Notes under the pieces: generated by a model | Databases searched by the model: none | Told to the model about the DNA's origin: nothing | What the model saw: the letters and a program-made list of their open reading frames with translations, nothing else | NCBI GenBank assembly: GCA_018780645.1 | Contig: JADMJJ010000038.1 | Location: 1 to 56,549, forward strand | DNA: 56,549 bases | DNA from: Burkholderiaceae bacterium | GTDB lineage: Bacteria > Pseudomonadota > Gammaproteobacteria > Burkholderiales > Burkholderiaceae_C | Reading direction: 5' to 3' | Part shown: in pieces, positions 46,949 to 56,549 of the stretch | How the letters are laid out: the number at the start of each line of letters is the position of its first letter | Position numbering within the stretch: position 1 is the first letter of the stretch | Translations under genes and position numbers: made by a program

Positions 46949-47734
46949 ATGCTGCTCAACACCGACCTCACCCAAGATCTGCTGCAAGCCGCCGAAAACG
47001 CCGGCCTCAATGCCAGCGCCCCGCCCCAGCAGGAAATGCTGGACGGCTGGCTGATACGCCTGTCCCCCGGCAAGGCCAAGCGCTCGCGCTGCGTCAACGC
47101 GCTGGCCCAGGGCAAGCTGCCACTCAACGAATTGCTGGCCCGCTGCACCCAGGCCTTCGAGCGCGCCGGCCTGCCGCTGGTCGTGCGCATCACTCCGTTC
47201 ACCCGTCCGGCCGATCTGGACCAGCAACTCGCCGCGCTGGGCTGGGAGTTTTTCGACGACACGCGGGTGATGCTGAAGGCCGATCTCAGCGATTTGGGCA
47301 AGGTCACCTGGCCCGAGGGCTGCGTGCTGCACACCGTGGGCCACGCCGAATACGCCCAGGCGGTCGGCATCCTGCGAGGCTCCAGCCAGAGCGCGATCGA
47401 GGCTCACGCCGAGCGCATGCAGCAGTCGCCGGTGCCCTATGTGGGCATGCTGCTCAAGCGCGGCGACGAGTTGCTGGCCTGCGGCCAATTCGTCCGGGAA
47501 GGCGCGCTGGTGGGTCTGTACGACATCTTCACCGTGCCCGAGCAGCGCGGTCAGGGCCTGGGCCGCTCGCTGTGCACCCAGTTGCTGGGCCTGGCCCGAG
47601 AACAGGGCGCCCGCAGCGCTTACCTACAGGTCAGCGCTGACAACCATGGCGCGCGCTCGGTCTATCAGCGCATGGGCTTTGTTGATGGCTACGGCTATCA
47701 CTACCGTACGCCTGATCTGACAAGCGTCTACTAG
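46949..47734 (+). CDS. GNAT family N-acetyltransferase
   Basis: 261 residues. The C-terminal half is a GNAT domain with the acetyl-CoA loop [13 protein letters not shown] near 193-205 and [19 protein letters not shown] at the end. The N-terminal 120 residues ([20 protein letters not shown]) form the second, GNAT-like half found in some members. The substrate is unknown. It starts 5 nt after parA, so it is probably on the parA transcript, and its stop overlaps the stop of argC from the other strand. Confidence 0.88.
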   Translation: MLLNTDLTQDLLQAAENAGLNASAPPQQEMLDGWLIRLSPGKAKRSRCVNALAQGKLPLNELLARCTQAFERAGLPLVVRITPFTRPADLDQQLAALGWEFFDDTRVMLKADLSDLGKVTWPEGCVLHTVGHAEYAQAVGILRGSSQSAIEAHAERMQQSPVPYVGMLLKRGDELLACGQFVREGALVGLYDIFTVPEQRGQGLGRSLCTQLLGLAREQGARSAYLQVSADNHGARSVYQRMGFVDGYGYHYRTPDLTSVY

Positions 47735-48672
47735 AGCCCGAGCGCCTCGTCCACCCCGAGGTGGACGTTCATTGCCTGCACCGCCGCACCGCTGGCGCCC
47801 TTGCCCAGATTGTCCAGGCGGGCCATCAGCACGACCTGCGTGTCGTGGCCGAACACGAACAGGTCCACGCGGTTCGTGTCATTGCAGCCCTGCACATCGA
47901 AGAAGCCTTCTTCGAGCGTGCCCGGGTCGCGCAGAGGCATCACGCGCACGAACTGCTCGCCGGCATAGTGCTTGGCCAGGGCCGCGTGCAGGGCCTCGGC
48001 CGTGACACCGGGCTTCAGCTGGCTCAGATGCAGGGGCACCGTCACCGACAGACCCTTGTAGAAATTGCCGACGATGGGCATGAAGATCGGCGCCACCACC
48101 AGTCCGGTGTGGGTCATCATCTCCGGCAGATGCTTGTGCTTCAGGCCCAGGGCATAGGGCCGCGGCGAGTTCAGCCGGGCGTCACCACCAGCCTCATACT
48201 GCGCAATCATCGACTTGCCACCGCCGGAGTAGCCGGTGATGGACGTCGCCGACACCGCCAGTTCACGCGACACCAGGCCGGCGTCCACCAGCGGCCGCAG
48301 CAGCAGGATGAAGGCACTGGCATGGCAGCCGGGATTGGCGATGCGCTTGGCCGCGCGCAGCTTGGCCCGTTGATCGGGGGCCAATTCGGGCAGGCCGAAC
48401 ACCCAGCCCGGCACCGTGCGGTGGGCCGTACTGGCGTCGATCAAGCAGGTATTGGGGTTGGTGATCATCGCCGCCGCTTCGCGCGAGGCGACATCGGGCA
48501 GGCACAGAAAGGCCACATCGGCGGCGTTCAGCAGGCGGGCGCGTTCGGCGGCGTCCTTGCGCTTGTCGGGATCAATCCGCAGCACCTCGACGTCATCGCG
48601 CTTGGCCAGATATTCATGAATACGCAGGCCCGTCGTGCCCTCTTGGCCATCAACAAATACTGCATGCTTCAT
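47731..48672 (-). CDS. argC: N-acetyl-gamma-glutamyl-phosphate reductase (type 2)
   Basis: 313 residues, the short type-2 ArgC. It reduces N-acetyl-glutamyl phosphate to the semialdehyde in arginine synthesis with NADPH. N-terminal [14 protein letters not shown] is the nucleotide loop; the catalytic Cys is in NPGCHASAF near 153; [11 protein letters not shown] follows. AGGAAG precedes the ATG. It is the only minus-strand gene in the mnmG-to-lipoprotein block and separates the GNAT and RBBP9-like genes. Confidence 0.95.
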   Translation of the reverse strand: MKHAVFVDGQEGTTGLRIHEYLAKRDDVEVLRIDPDKRKDAAERARLLNAADVAFLCLPDVASREAAAMITNPNTCLIDASTAHRTVPGWVFGLPELAPDQRAKLRAAKRIANPGCHASAFILLLRPLVDAGLVSRELAVSATSITGYSGGGKSMIAQYEAGGDARLNSPRPYALGLKHKHLPEMMTHTGLVVAPIFMPIVGNFYKGLSVTVPLHLSQLKPGVTAEALHAALAKHYAGEQFVRVMPLRDPGTLEEGFFDVQGCNDTNRVDLFVFGHDTQVVLMARLDNLGKGASGAAVQAMNVHLGVDEALGL

Positions 48673-48728
48673 GACTACTTCCTCTCGCGCACAATCGCAA
48701 CAACCGAACGAACCATCAAGCATAAGGC

Positions 48729-49289
48729 ATGACAACCAATAAGCATCGTGTACTGTTATTGCCCGGCTGGCTGAATTCCGACCCCGGCCACTGGCAAAGC
48801 CTGTGGGAACAGCATTTCGGCCACACCCGCGTCGAGCAGTCAGACTGGGAATGGCCGCTGCGCGGCGACTGGATGATGCGGCTGGACGAAACCTTGCTGG
48901 CCGACGACAGCCTGCTCGAAGCACCGGCCATCCTGGTCGCCCACAGCCTGGGCTGCCAGCTGGTCGCCGCCTGGGCCGCGCACTCGCAGCACACGGCGCG
49001 TGTCCATGCCGCGTTGCTGGTCGCGCCCCCCGACCCCGAGCGCGAAGACATGCCGCCGCAGCTGCATGGCTGGCGGCCCATCGTGCGTGGCAAGCTGCCC
49101 TTCCCCGCCACGGTGGTGATCAGCAGCGACGATCCCTACTGCGCGCCCGAACGCGCGATGGCGATGGCGCAGGACTGGGGCGCCGGTGTCGTTCAGCTCG
49201 GCGCGCACGGCCACATCAACACCGAGTCGGGACTCGGGCTCTGGCCCGAGGGCCAGGTCTTGCTCGACACGCTGAGCCGCAAAGAATAA
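48729..49289 (+). CDS. RBBP9/YdeN family alpha/beta hydrolase
   Basis: 186 residues. RBBP9-type serine hydrolase: [20 protein letters not shown] at the N-terminus, nucleophile VAHSLGC (Ser near 75), Asp in SSDDPYC and His in [13 protein letters not shown]. The physiological substrate is unknown. It lies 33 nt before parB on the same strand, so the two are probably cotranscribed, and is divergent from argC across 56 bp. Confidence 0.92.
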   Translation: MTTNKHRVLLLPGWLNSDPGHWQSLWEQHFGHTRVEQSDWEWPLRGDWMMRLDETLLADDSLLEAPAILVAHSLGCQLVAAWAAHSQHTARVHAALLVAPPDPEREDMPPQLHGWRPIVRGKLPFPATVVISSDDPYCAPERAMAMAQDWGAGVVQLGAHGHINTESGLGLWPEGQVLLDTLSRKE

Positions 49290-49322
49290 GCAACAACCCG
49301 CTTGTCGGGGACAATCACGCCC

Positions 49323-50213
49323 ATGGTCACCAAAAAACCCAAAGGTCTGGGCCTCGGTCTGGAAGCATTGCTAGGCCCCAAGGTCAGCGATGCTCCCGCC
49401 GCCGCCTCGGGCGAACCCAGCACCCTGAGACTCGAACAGATGCAGCCCGGCAAGTACCAGCCGCGCACGCATATGGACGAGGGCTCGTTGTACGAACTGG
49501 CCGAGAGCATCAAGGCCCAGGGCATCATGCAGCCGATTCTGGTTCGTCCGGTCGGCGACAAGCGCTACGAGATCATCGCCGGCGAGCGGCGCTTCCGCGC
49601 GGCCAAGCTGGCCGGTCTGCGAGAGGTGCCGGTGCTCGTCAGAAATGTGCCGGACGAGGCCGCGGCCGCGATGGCGCTGATCGAGAACATCCAGCGCGAG
49701 GACCTGAATCCGCTGGAAGAGGCCCAAGGCCTGCAGCGCCTGGTCACCGAGTTCCATCTGACCCACGAGCAGGCCGCCCAGGCGGTGGGCCGCTCGCGCA
49801 GCGCTGCCAGCAATCTGCTGCGGCTGCTGCAGCTGTCCGAGCCGGTGCAGCAGATGCTGATGGCCGGTGATCTGGACATGGGCCATGCCCGCGCGCTGCT
49901 GCCGCTGGACGGCGCCCAGCAAATCCTCAGCGCCAACGAGATCGTCGCCAAGAAGATGAGCGTGCGCGAGGCCGAGAAGCTGGTCGCTCGCAACACCTCG
50001 ACGCGCCAGAAGCCGCTGCTGCGTGTGAGCAAGGACAAGCCCCGCGACCTGCAGCGCATTGAGCAGCAGCTGTCCGATTCTCTGACCGCCCAGGTCGAGA
50101 TCCGCGTCAAGAAACGCACCAAGCGCGGCGAACAGGGTGAGGTCGCGATCCAGTTCGGTTCACTGGAAGAGCTGAACGGCCTGCTGGAAAAGTTGGGCCT
50201 GAGCAACAGCTGA
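49323..50213 (+). CDS. parB: Chromosome partitioning protein ParB (Spo0J)
   Basis: 296 residues. N-terminal ParB/CTP-binding domain with the C-motif GERRFRAAKLAG near 86-97 and LIENIQREDLNPLEEA, central helix-turn-helix (THEQAAQAVGRSRSAASNLLRLL, about 155-180), and C-terminal dimerisation domain. It loads on parS and slides as a CTP clamp. The start at MVTKKPKGLG gives the usual basic N-terminal ParA-stimulating segment (KKPKGLGLGLEALL). Confidence 0.97.
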   Translation: MVTKKPKGLGLGLEALLGPKVSDAPAAASGEPSTLRLEQMQPGKYQPRTHMDEGSLYELAESIKAQGIMQPILVRPVGDKRYEIIAGERRFRAAKLAGLREVPVLVRNVPDEAAAAMALIENIQREDLNPLEEAQGLQRLVTEFHLTHEQAAQAVGRSRSAASNLLRLLQLSEPVQQMLMAGDLDMGHARALLPLDGAQQILSANEIVAKKMSVREAEKLVARNTSTRQKPLLRVSKDKPRDLQRIEQQLSDSLTAQVEIRVKKRTKRGEQGEVAIQFGSLEELNGLLEKLGLSNS

Positions 50214-50494
50214 AGACCCTGCTCGCAGGCGTCTGAATTCCCTCTCACACAGAGGCAAAGAGCGCCAACAGTTCACACTGCACCTGGAACTGAGGGGGTG
50301 CGAGCGCGATCTATTCGTTGTACTGTTAACCCATAGGCAGCACCGTGCGTTAAGCACCGAAGCAAGAGCCCGATCCGCGACAGCTGATTGACCGGAAAGT
50401 GCTGATGGAGCCCCAGAGGACTTCATCAGAACTTCCCGGACGACTTGAAGGGATGTCTCGTCAAGTCGCCCACCTGAATCAACAGGAGGTCAGC
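50214..50494 (+). other. 281-bp leader between parB and prkA
   Basis: I see no gene here. The stretch holds a short CCTCT/AGAGG inverted repeat (50241-50255) after parB and then comparatively AT-rich sequence around 50310-50340, where a promoter of the prkA operon is likely. I cannot assign hexamers with confidence. It ends in a perfect AGGAGG ribosome site. Confidence 0.4.
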
Positions 50495-52417
50495 ATGGAC
50501 GTGATCAGCAGCTTTACCGCCAGGTTCGAACGCACCCGCGAAGAAGAGATTTCGCTCGAAGACTATCTTGCCGAGTGCAAGCGCAATCCGATGGCCTACG
50601 CAACGGCCGCCGAGCGCATGCTCAAGGCCATAGGCGATCCGCAACAGATAGACACGCGCAACGACACGCGCCTGAGCCGGCTGTTCGCCAACAAGACGAT
50701 CAAGATCTACCCTGCCTTCGCCGAGTTCTACGGCATGGAGGACGCGATCGAACAGGTGGTCAGCTACTTCCGTCACGCCGCCCAAGGTCTGGAAGAGAAG
50801 AAGCAGATCCTCTATCTGCTGGGCCCGGTCGGTGGCGGCAAGAGTTCGATTGCCGAGCGGCTCAAGCAGCTGGCCGAGCAGGTGCCCTTCTACGCGATCA
50901 AGGGCTCGCCGGTGAACGAGTCGCCACTGGGCCTGTTCGATGCCGCCGAGGATGGGCAGATCCTCGAGCAGGAGTACGGCATCCCGCGCCGCTATCTGAA
51001 CCGCATCCTGAGCCCCTGGGCCGTCAAGCGCCTGGACGAGTTCCAGGGCGACATCCGCAAGTTCAAGGTCGTGCGCCGCTTCCCCAGCGTGCTCAAGCAG
51101 ATCGGCATCTCCAAGACCGAGCCGGGCGACGAGAACAACCAGGACATCAGCTCGCTGGTCGGCAAAGTCGACATCCGCAAGCTCGAAACCTATGCCCAGG
51201 ACGACCCCGACGCCTACAGCTATTCCGGCGGCCTGTGCCTGGCCAACCAGGGACTGCTCGAGTTCGTCGAAATGTTCAAGGCGCCGATCAAGGTGCTACA
51301 CCCCCTGCTGACGGCCACGCAGGAGGGCAATTACAAGGGCACCGAGGGCTTTGGCGCGATCCCCTTCGACGGCGTCGTCTTGGCCCACAGCAACGAGAGC
51401 GAGTGGAAGGCCTTCCGCAACAACAAGAACAACGAGGCCTTCCTCGACCGCATCTACATCGTCAAGGTGCCCTACTGCCTGCGCGTCAGCGAAGAGGTCA
51501 AGATCTACGAGAAGCTGCTGCGCGGCTCCTCGCTGGCCAATGCGACTTGCGCGCCCGGCACACTGAAGATGATGAGCCAATTCGCCATCCTGACCCGCCT
51601 CAAGGAACCCGAGAACTCGGCCCTGTACTCGAAGATGCAAATCTACGACGGCGAGAACCTGAAGGACACCGACCCCCGCGCCAAGAGCTATCAGGAGTAC
51701 CGCGACTACGCCGGAGTCGACGAGGGCATGAACGGCATCTCGACGCGCTTTGCCTACAAGATCCTGTCCAAGGTCTTCAACTTCGACAACAGCGAGATTG
51801 CCGCCAACCCGGTGCACCTGATGTATGTGCTGGAGCAGCAGATCGAACGCGAGCAGTTCGCGCCCGAGCTGGAGCAGAAGTACGTCGGCTACATCAAGGA
51901 GCTGCTGGCGCCCCGCTATGCCGAGTTCATCGGCAAGGAGATACAGACCGCCTATCTGGAGAGCTATAGCGAGTACGGCCAGAACATCTTCGACCGCTAC
52001 GTCACCTATGCCGACTACTGGATACAGGACCAGGAATACCGCGACACCGACACCGGCGAGGTGTTTGACCGGGTGGCGCTGAACGGCGAGCTGGAGAAGA
52101 TCGAGAAGCCGGCCGGCATCAGCAATCCCAAGGACTTCCGCAACGAGATCGTCAACTTCGTGCTGCGCGCCAGGGCCGGCAATGCGGGCAAGAACCCCTC
52201 GTGGACCAGCTACGAGAAGCTGCGCACGGTGATAGAGAAGAAGATGTTCTCCAACACCGAGGAGCTGTTGCCGGTGATCAGCTTCAATGCCAAGGCCAGC
52301 GTCGACGAGGTCAAGAAGCACGAGGACTTCGTCAATCGCATGGTCAACAAGGGCTACACGCCCAAGCAGGTGCGGCTGCTGTGCGAGTGGTATTTGAGGG
52401 TCAGAAAGAGTTCTTGA
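50495..52417 (+). CDS. prkA: PrkA family serine protein kinase (YeaG-like)
   Basis: 640 residues (E. coli YeaG 644). AAA+ type N-terminal half with Walker A LGPVGGGKSS near 110-119, and a C-terminal PrkA kinase domain. In enterobacteria YeaG works with YeaH in nitrogen-starvation and stress responses. Start at MDVISSFTARFERT, set by AGGAGGT 4 nt upstream. First gene of a tight prkA-yeaH-spoVR operon, an arrangement conserved in many non-sporulating Proteobacteria. Confidence 0.96.
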   Translation: MDVISSFTARFERTREEEISLEDYLAECKRNPMAYATAAERMLKAIGDPQQIDTRNDTRLSRLFANKTIKIYPAFAEFYGMEDAIEQVVSYFRHAAQGLEEKKQILYLLGPVGGGKSSIAERLKQLAEQVPFYAIKGSPVNESPLGLFDAAEDGQILEQEYGIPRRYLNRILSPWAVKRLDEFQGDIRKFKVVRRFPSVLKQIGISKTEPGDENNQDISSLVGKVDIRKLETYAQDDPDAYSYSGGLCLANQGLLEFVEMFKAPIKVLHPLLTATQEGNYKGTEGFGAIPFDGVVLAHSNESEWKAFRNNKNNEAFLDRIYIVKVPYCLRVSEEVKIYEKLLRGSSLANATCAPGTLKMMSQFAILTRLKEPENSALYSKMQIYDGENLKDTDPRAKSYQEYRDYAGVDEGMNGISTRFAYKILSKVFNFDNSEIAANPVHLMYVLEQQIEREQFAPELEQKYVGYIKELLAPRYAEFIGKEIQTAYLESYSEYGQNIFDRYVTYADYWIQDQEYRDTDTGEVFDRVALNGELEKIEKPAGISNPKDFRNEIVNFVLRARAGNAGKNPSWTSYEKLRTVIEKKMFSNTEELLPVISFNAKASVDEVKKHEDFVNRMVNKGYTPKQVRLLCEWYLRVRKSS

Positions 52418-52454
52418 GGACAGTGTGTCTAGGCCAACTGATCGGGACCCACTC

Positions 52455-53735
52455 ATGCTTCAGCAAATCATTGATCGTCGCCTTTCGGGGAAGAACAAGT
52501 CGATAGGCAACCGCGAGCGCTTTCTGCGCCGCCACAAGGAGCAGATACGCGAGGCGGTGAAGCGCGCGGTCGATGGCCGCGGCATCCGCGACATGGAACG
52601 CGGCGAGGATGTGCACATCCCCAAGCGCGACCTGAACGAGCCGGTGTTCGGCCATGACCAGGGCGGCAAGCGCGAGATCGTCCACCCCGGCAACCAGGAC
52701 TATATGCGGGGCGACCGCATCAAGCGCCCCGAGGGCGGCGGTGGCAAGGGCGGCGGTGGTGGCGAGGCCAGCGACTCTGGCGAGGGCGATGACGATTTCG
52801 TCTTTCACCTGACCAAGGAAGAGTTCATGCAGGTCTTCTTCGACGATCTGGCCCTGCCGAACCTGACCCGCACGCAGATCGCCGACACACCGGAGTGGAA
52901 GACCCACCGCGCCGGCTTCGTCACAGACGGCACACCGACCAACCTGCATGTGGTGCGCTCGATGCGTGGCGCCCTGGGCCGACGCATTGCGCTGGGCATG
53001 ACGCCCCGCCGCGAGCTGGAGGAATGTGAGCAGGAGCTTCAGGCCCTGTTGGCGAAGCCACAGGATGCCGCCGCGCAGGGCCAGGTGGCCGAGTTGCAGG
53101 CGCGCATTGTCACCCTGCGGGCCCGCATCCAGCGCATCCCCTTTCTCGACCCTATCGACCTGCGCTTTCGCAGCCGCGTGCGCACGCCGGTGCCGACCAG
53201 CCGGGCGGTGATGTTCTGCGTGATGGACGTCTCGGGTTCGATGGACGAGGCGCGCAAGGACCTGGCCAAGCGCTTCTTCATCCTGCTCTATCTGTTCCTG
53301 ACCCGGCATTACGAGAAGATCGAAGTCGTCTTCATCCGCCACCACACCCAGGCACAGGAAGTGGACGAGCAGAACTTCTTCCATGCCACCGAGACCGGCG
53401 GCACCGTCGTCTCCAGCGCCCTGGTGCTGATGGACGAGATCATCCGCACCCGCTACCCCAGCAGCGACTGGAATATCTACGGCGCCCAGGCCAGCGATGG
53501 CGACAACTGGCACCACGACAGCGGCCGCTGCCGCGAGTTGCTGGCCGACAAGATCCTGCCGATGTGCCGCTACTTCGCCTACGTGCAGGTGGCCGAACAG
53601 GAGCAGAACCTGTGGGAGGAGTACCAGCGCCTGATCGGCGTCGAGACCCACTTCGCGATGCGCAAGGCCATCGAGCCGGCGCAGATATACCCGGTGTTCC
53701 GCGATCTGTTCAAGAAGGAAGGGGCGCCCGCATGA
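52455..53735 (+). CDS. yeaH: YeaH/YhbH family protein with vWA-like domain
   Basis: 426 residues (E. coli YeaH 427). N-terminal IIDRRLSGKNKS matches the family start, so the ATG chosen is preferred to a GTG 30 nt upstream. A Gly-rich linker (about 96-112) is followed by a von Willebrand A-type half with MIDAS motif MDVSGSMDEA near 257. It partners the PrkA kinase encoded 37 nt upstream. Its stop overlaps the SpoVR start by ATGA. Confidence 0.95.
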   Translation: MLQQIIDRRLSGKNKSIGNRERFLRRHKEQIREAVKRAVDGRGIRDMERGEDVHIPKRDLNEPVFGHDQGGKREIVHPGNQDYMRGDRIKRPEGGGGKGGGGGEASDSGEGDDDFVFHLTKEEFMQVFFDDLALPNLTRTQIADTPEWKTHRAGFVTDGTPTNLHVVRSMRGALGRRIALGMTPRRELEECEQELQALLAKPQDAAAQGQVAELQARIVTLRARIQRIPFLDPIDLRFRSRVRTPVPTSRAVMFCVMDVSGSMDEARKDLAKRFFILLYLFLTRHYEKIEVVFIRHHTQAQEVDEQNFFHATETGGTVVSSALVLMDEIIRTRYPSSDWNIYGAQASDGDNWHHDSGRCRELLADKILPMCRYFAYVQVAEQEQNLWEEYQRLIGVETHFAMRKAIEPAQIYPVFRDLFKKEGAPA

Positions 53736-55354
53736 TCACCATCGAAAACCGCCGCCATGTCGGCTTGGCCCCGCGCAACGAAGAGTTCGGCGGCCGCCGC
53801 CACCACCATGTGCCACCGCGCCAGATCGCGCCGCTGCTCAAGCGCCCGACCGAGCGCCTGCCCTCGCCCAGCGACTGGACCTTCGAGCTGATCGAGGACT
53901 ACCACGCGGTGATACGCCAGACGGCCGAGCGTTACGGCCTGGACACCTACCCCAATCAGCTGGAAATCATCACCGCCGAGCAGATGATGGATGCCTATGC
54001 CTCGGTGGGCATGCCGGTGATCTACCGCCACTGGAGCTATGGCAAGGAGTTCATCACCACCGAGAAGAACTACAAGCGGGGCCAGATGGGCCTGGCCTAC
54101 GAGATCGTCATCAACTCCGACCCCTGCATCTCCTACCTGATGGAGGAAAACACCCTGGCCATGCAGGCCCTGGTGATCGCCCATGCGGCCTATGGCCACA
54201 ACAGCTTCTTCAAGGGCAACTACCTTTTCGGCATGTGGACCGATGCGTCCAGCATCATCGACTACCTGGTCTATGCGCGTAACTACGTCAGCGAATGCGA
54301 GTCGCGCCACGGCATGGCCCAGGTCGAGGAGCTGCTGGACTCCTGTCATGCGCTGATGAACCACGGTGTGGATCGCTACCGCCGCCCGGCCAAGCTGTCG
54401 CTGGCCGAAGAACAGGCCCGCCGCGAGGACCGCGAGGCCTATGCCCAGCGCCAGATCAACGATATGTGGCGCACCCTGCCCCGCAAGGCCGAGCCTAGCG
54501 AGGCTGCGGTGGCCGCCGCGCGCCGCTTCCCGGAGGAGCCGCAGGAGAACCTGCTCTACTTCATCGAGAAGAACGCGCCGCTCTTGGAACCCTGGCAGCG
54601 CGAGATCGTGCGCATCGTGCGCAAGGTCGCCCAGTACTTCTATCCGCAGCGCCAGACCCAGGTCATGAACGAGGGCTGGGCCACGTTCTGGCACCACCGG
54701 CTGCTGAACCAGATGTATGACGATGGCTATCTGGCCGACGGCATGATGATCGAGTGGCTGAAGTCGCACACCAATGTGGTCGCCCAGCCGCCGGTGGGCC
54801 ACCGCAACTACAGCGGCATCAACCCCTATGCGCTGGGCTTTGCGATGTACACCGACATCAAGCGCATCTGCGAAAAGCCGACCGACGAGGACCGGCTCTG
54901 GTTCCCCGACATGGCCGGCAGCGCCTGGCTGCCCACGCTGGACCACGCGATGCGCAATTTCAAGGACGAGAGCTTCATCGGCCAGTACCTGTCACCGAAT
55001 CTGATGCGCGAGTTCCGGCTGTTTTCTATCCTCGACGATGACAAGAAGAGCGAGCTGGAGGTTTCGGCCATTCATGACGAGGCCGGCTACCGCCAAGTGC
55101 GGGAGGCCCTGTCGCGGCAGTACGACCTCGGCTCGCGCGAGCCCAATATCCAGGTCTGGAACGTCAATCTGCGCGGCGACCGCTCGCTGACCCTGCGCCA
55201 CACCCAGCACAACAATCGGCCGCTGCACGACAGCGCGCAGGAGGTGCTCAAGCATGTGGCCCGACTGTGGGGCTTTGGCGTGCAGCTGGAGAGTGTCAAC
55301 GGCCAGGGCGAAGTCAGCAAGCGCTGGTCGGTGGCGGCGCCAACCCATCCCTGA
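53732..55354 (+). CDS. SpoVR family protein (YcgB-like)
   Basis: 540 residues, slightly longer than E. coli YcgB (510). Family sequence is clear throughout: YPNQLEIITAEQMMDAYASVGMP given in parts, HWSYGKEF, then HAAYGHNSFFKGNYLF and MNEGWATFWHH. In Bacillus, SpoVR affects spore cortex, but this organism shows no sign of sporulation; here it belongs to the conserved PrkA-YeaH-SpoVR stress module. Its start overlaps the yeaH stop. Confidence 0.95.
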   Translation: MITIENRRHVGLAPRNEEFGGRRHHHVPPRQIAPLLKRPTERLPSPSDWTFELIEDYHAVIRQTAERYGLDTYPNQLEIITAEQMMDAYASVGMPVIYRHWSYGKEFITTEKNYKRGQMGLAYEIVINSDPCISYLMEENTLAMQALVIAHAAYGHNSFFKGNYLFGMWTDASSIIDYLVYARNYVSECESRHGMAQVEELLDSCHALMNHGVDRYRRPAKLSLAEEQARREDREAYAQRQINDMWRTLPRKAEPSEAAVAAARRFPEEPQENLLYFIEKNAPLLEPWQREIVRIVRKVAQYFYPQRQTQVMNEGWATFWHHRLLNQMYDDGYLADGMMIEWLKSHTNVVAQPPVGHRNYSGINPYALGFAMYTDIKRICEKPTDEDRLWFPDMAGSAWLPTLDHAMRNFKDESFIGQYLSPNLMREFRLFSILDDDKKSELEVSAIHDEAGYRQVREALSRQYDLGSREPNIQVWNVNLRGDRSLTLRHTQHNNRPLHDSAQEVLKHVARLWGFGVQLESVNGQGEVSKRWSVAAPTHP

Positions 55355-55495
55355 TCCGTCAGCCGGACGATGCGGCGCCGGAAATAGCCCGCCCTTCTCC
55401 CTCTTCATGGGGCTTGCCCACGGCCGAGCCCCTTCTAGAATTTCTCCGGACCTGCGCACACGTGCGCCATGTCTCATAACCAAGGGAGAATCGAT

Positions 55496-56497
55496 ATGTC
55501 ATTCCTGAAACTTGGCCCCGCCCTGCTGCTCGGCGCCCTGCTGAGCGCCTGCGGCGGCGGCGGTGGCTCCGACGGCGGCAGCCCCGCGCCAACCAATCTG
55601 TCGCAATCCGCCACCGAGGCGCGCCAGGCGGTAGAGTTCAGCGTCAGCGGCGCGGCCGCCATCGTCGCCAAGAGCTCGGTGCTCGACAACAACCCGCTGT
55701 TCGACCTGACCGGCCCCGGCAGTTCGGCCAGCCAGGCCGCCCCGCCGCTGAAAGCCCAGAGTGCCAAGCCGCCCAGCGTCAAGCCTCAGGCCCTGGTCTC
55801 GTTCGGCTGCGCCGAGCTGCAGGTCTTCACCGGCCCTTGCACCGGCACGGTGGGCGTCGATACCAATTTCCTGGATTCGGCCACGCAGATTCCTGCCGAC
55901 AGCTTCCTGGCCATGACCTTCAACGGCCTCAGCGGCGTGATGGATGGCGTCAGCACCCGCCTTGACGGCCAGTTCCGCATCGAATTCCTCACCGCCGTGA
56001 ACAGCAACGCCACCTCGTTTGCGAACGCACGCCTGCGCATCACGCTGGCCAATTTTTCCGGTGCGGTGGGCGCCATCAGCTATGGCCCGGAAACCTCGAC
56101 AGCCCTGCTGGAATTCGACGGCCAGGGCCAGCCGACCATCACCATTGGCGACCTGACCCTGAGCAAGATCAGCAATCTCGACATCACCGACAACAACAAC
56201 TACCGCATCGGCTCGGCCCAGCTGCGCAAGCCCTATTGGGGCAGCGAGGCCAACAAGATTGACAGCAGCTTCCAGACCTGGGTCGTGGGTCAGGCCCGCC
56301 CGGCCGTGGGCTCGGTGGCATCGTTGACCGCCAGCAATGGCGTGACGGCCAAGGTGGAGGTCAGCGCCTCCAGCAGCAGCACCGTCGTCTACCCGGTGCA
56401 GATCGCGATCGGCGCCTCGACCAAGCGCTACACCGTGACGGCCAGCTATGCCTCGGCCACCGCCGTGCCGACCTACAGCGTCGTCGAAGTGCCGTGA
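55496..56497 (+). CDS. Predicted lipoprotein, unknown function
   Basis: 333 residues. Lipoprotein signal peptide (KLGPALLLGALLSAC) with lipobox LSAC and Cys20 followed by a GGGGGSDGG flexible linker. The mature part is Ser/Thr/Ala-rich with beta-type patterns (VDTNFLDSATQIPADSF, FRIEFLTAVNSNA) and one disulfide-like Cys pair (FGCAELQVFTGPC). No family recognised; probably surface or periplasmic. AAGGGAG lies 7 nt before the ATG. Monocistronic, ended by a strong intrinsic terminator. Confidence 0.82.
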   Translation: MSFLKLGPALLLGALLSACGGGGGSDGGSPAPTNLSQSATEARQAVEFSVSGAAAIVAKSSVLDNNPLFDLTGPGSSASQAAPPLKAQSAKPPSVKPQALVSFGCAELQVFTGPCTGTVGVDTNFLDSATQIPADSFLAMTFNGLSGVMDGVSTRLDGQFRIEFLTAVNSNATSFANARLRITLANFSGAVGAISYGPETSTALLEFDGQGQPTITIGDLTLSKISNLDITDNNNYRIGSAQLRKPYWGSEANKIDSSFQTWVVGQARPAVGSVASLTASNGVTAKVEVSASSSSTVVYPVQIAIGASTKRYTVTASYASATAVPTYSVVEVP

Positions 56498-56521
56498 TCA
56501 CATAGGGCTTGTGATCCACCG

Positions 56522-56549
56522 AAGCCGGCCCTGTGCCGGCTTTTTTTTT
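56522..56549 (+). terminator. Intrinsic terminator after the lipoprotein gene
   Basis: AAGCCGGC and GCCGGCTT form a perfect 8-bp stem with a 5-nt loop, followed by a run of nine T up to the window end. It is the clearest rho-independent terminator in the window. Confidence 0.93.

Noticed and set aside
50241-50255. CCTCT/AGAGG repeat as a parB terminator
   Set aside because: The stem is only 5 bp and no T-run follows.

Overview
The window is a high-G+C chromosomal segment of a betaproteobacterium, most likely a Burkholderiales member of the Roseateles/Rubrivivax type (genus is inference). The grounds are the mnmG-rsmG-parA-parB block, a PEP-CTERM protein, pcaHG, a PutA lacking the N-terminal DNA-binding domain beside an Lrp-type regulator, and the style of the ubiA/ubiC genes. 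I see no rRNA, tRNA, insertion sequence, prophage or CRISPR array. Genes are densely packed, many with 4-nt ATGA overlaps, and no gene-free stretch exceeds about 300 bases.

Layout. 1-4 kb: 3' end of ubiA, then a three-gene unit of a Tyr/Trp-rich PEP-CTERM protein, a DUF6445-type protein and a flavin-dependent tryptophan-halogenase-like enzyme. 4-7.2 kb: divergent ECF sigma factor and transmembrane Ser/Thr kinase. 7.2-14.4 kb: outer-membrane-like protein, ubiC, proC, an iodotyrosine-deiodinase-like nitroreductase, putA and its divergent Lrp regulator. 14.4-21.2 kb: a small unknown protein, PAP2 protein, pcaHG, a PAS-GGDEF-EAL protein with a structured leader, and a FadH-type reductase. 21.2-34.5 kb: DUF427, AraC-type regulator, metallo-hydrolase, pirin and azoreductase with a divergent LysR, DMT transporter, AlkD-like protein, membrane protein, thioredoxin-like protein, GST, and a MaoC / hydrolase / NatA / NatB operon.

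34.6-39.7 kb holds the most interesting module: a LuxR-type regulator, a 52-residue double-glycine leader peptide, an HlyD adaptor and a C39-peptidase ABC exporter. Two closely matching lux-box-like dyads lie upstream of the regulator and upstream of the peptide gene. No luxI-type gene is present. I infer a quorum- or ligand-controlled system that trims and exports an 11-residue peptide.

39.7-56.5 kb: two tandem related diguanylate cyclases, a YkgJ-type cysteine-cluster protein, and the mnmG-rsmG-parA...parB region with two perfect and one near-perfect parS inside mnmG and rsmG. GNAT, argC and RBBP9-like genes lie between parA and parB. Then come the prkA-yeaH-spoVR stress operon and a lipoprotein ending in a strong terminator.

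A second theme is possible halogen chemistry. A halogenase unit with a Tyr/Trp-rich exported protein lies about 6 kb from an enzyme carrying the Glu-Tyr-Lys lid signature of halotyrosine deiodinases. A functional link between them is inference only.
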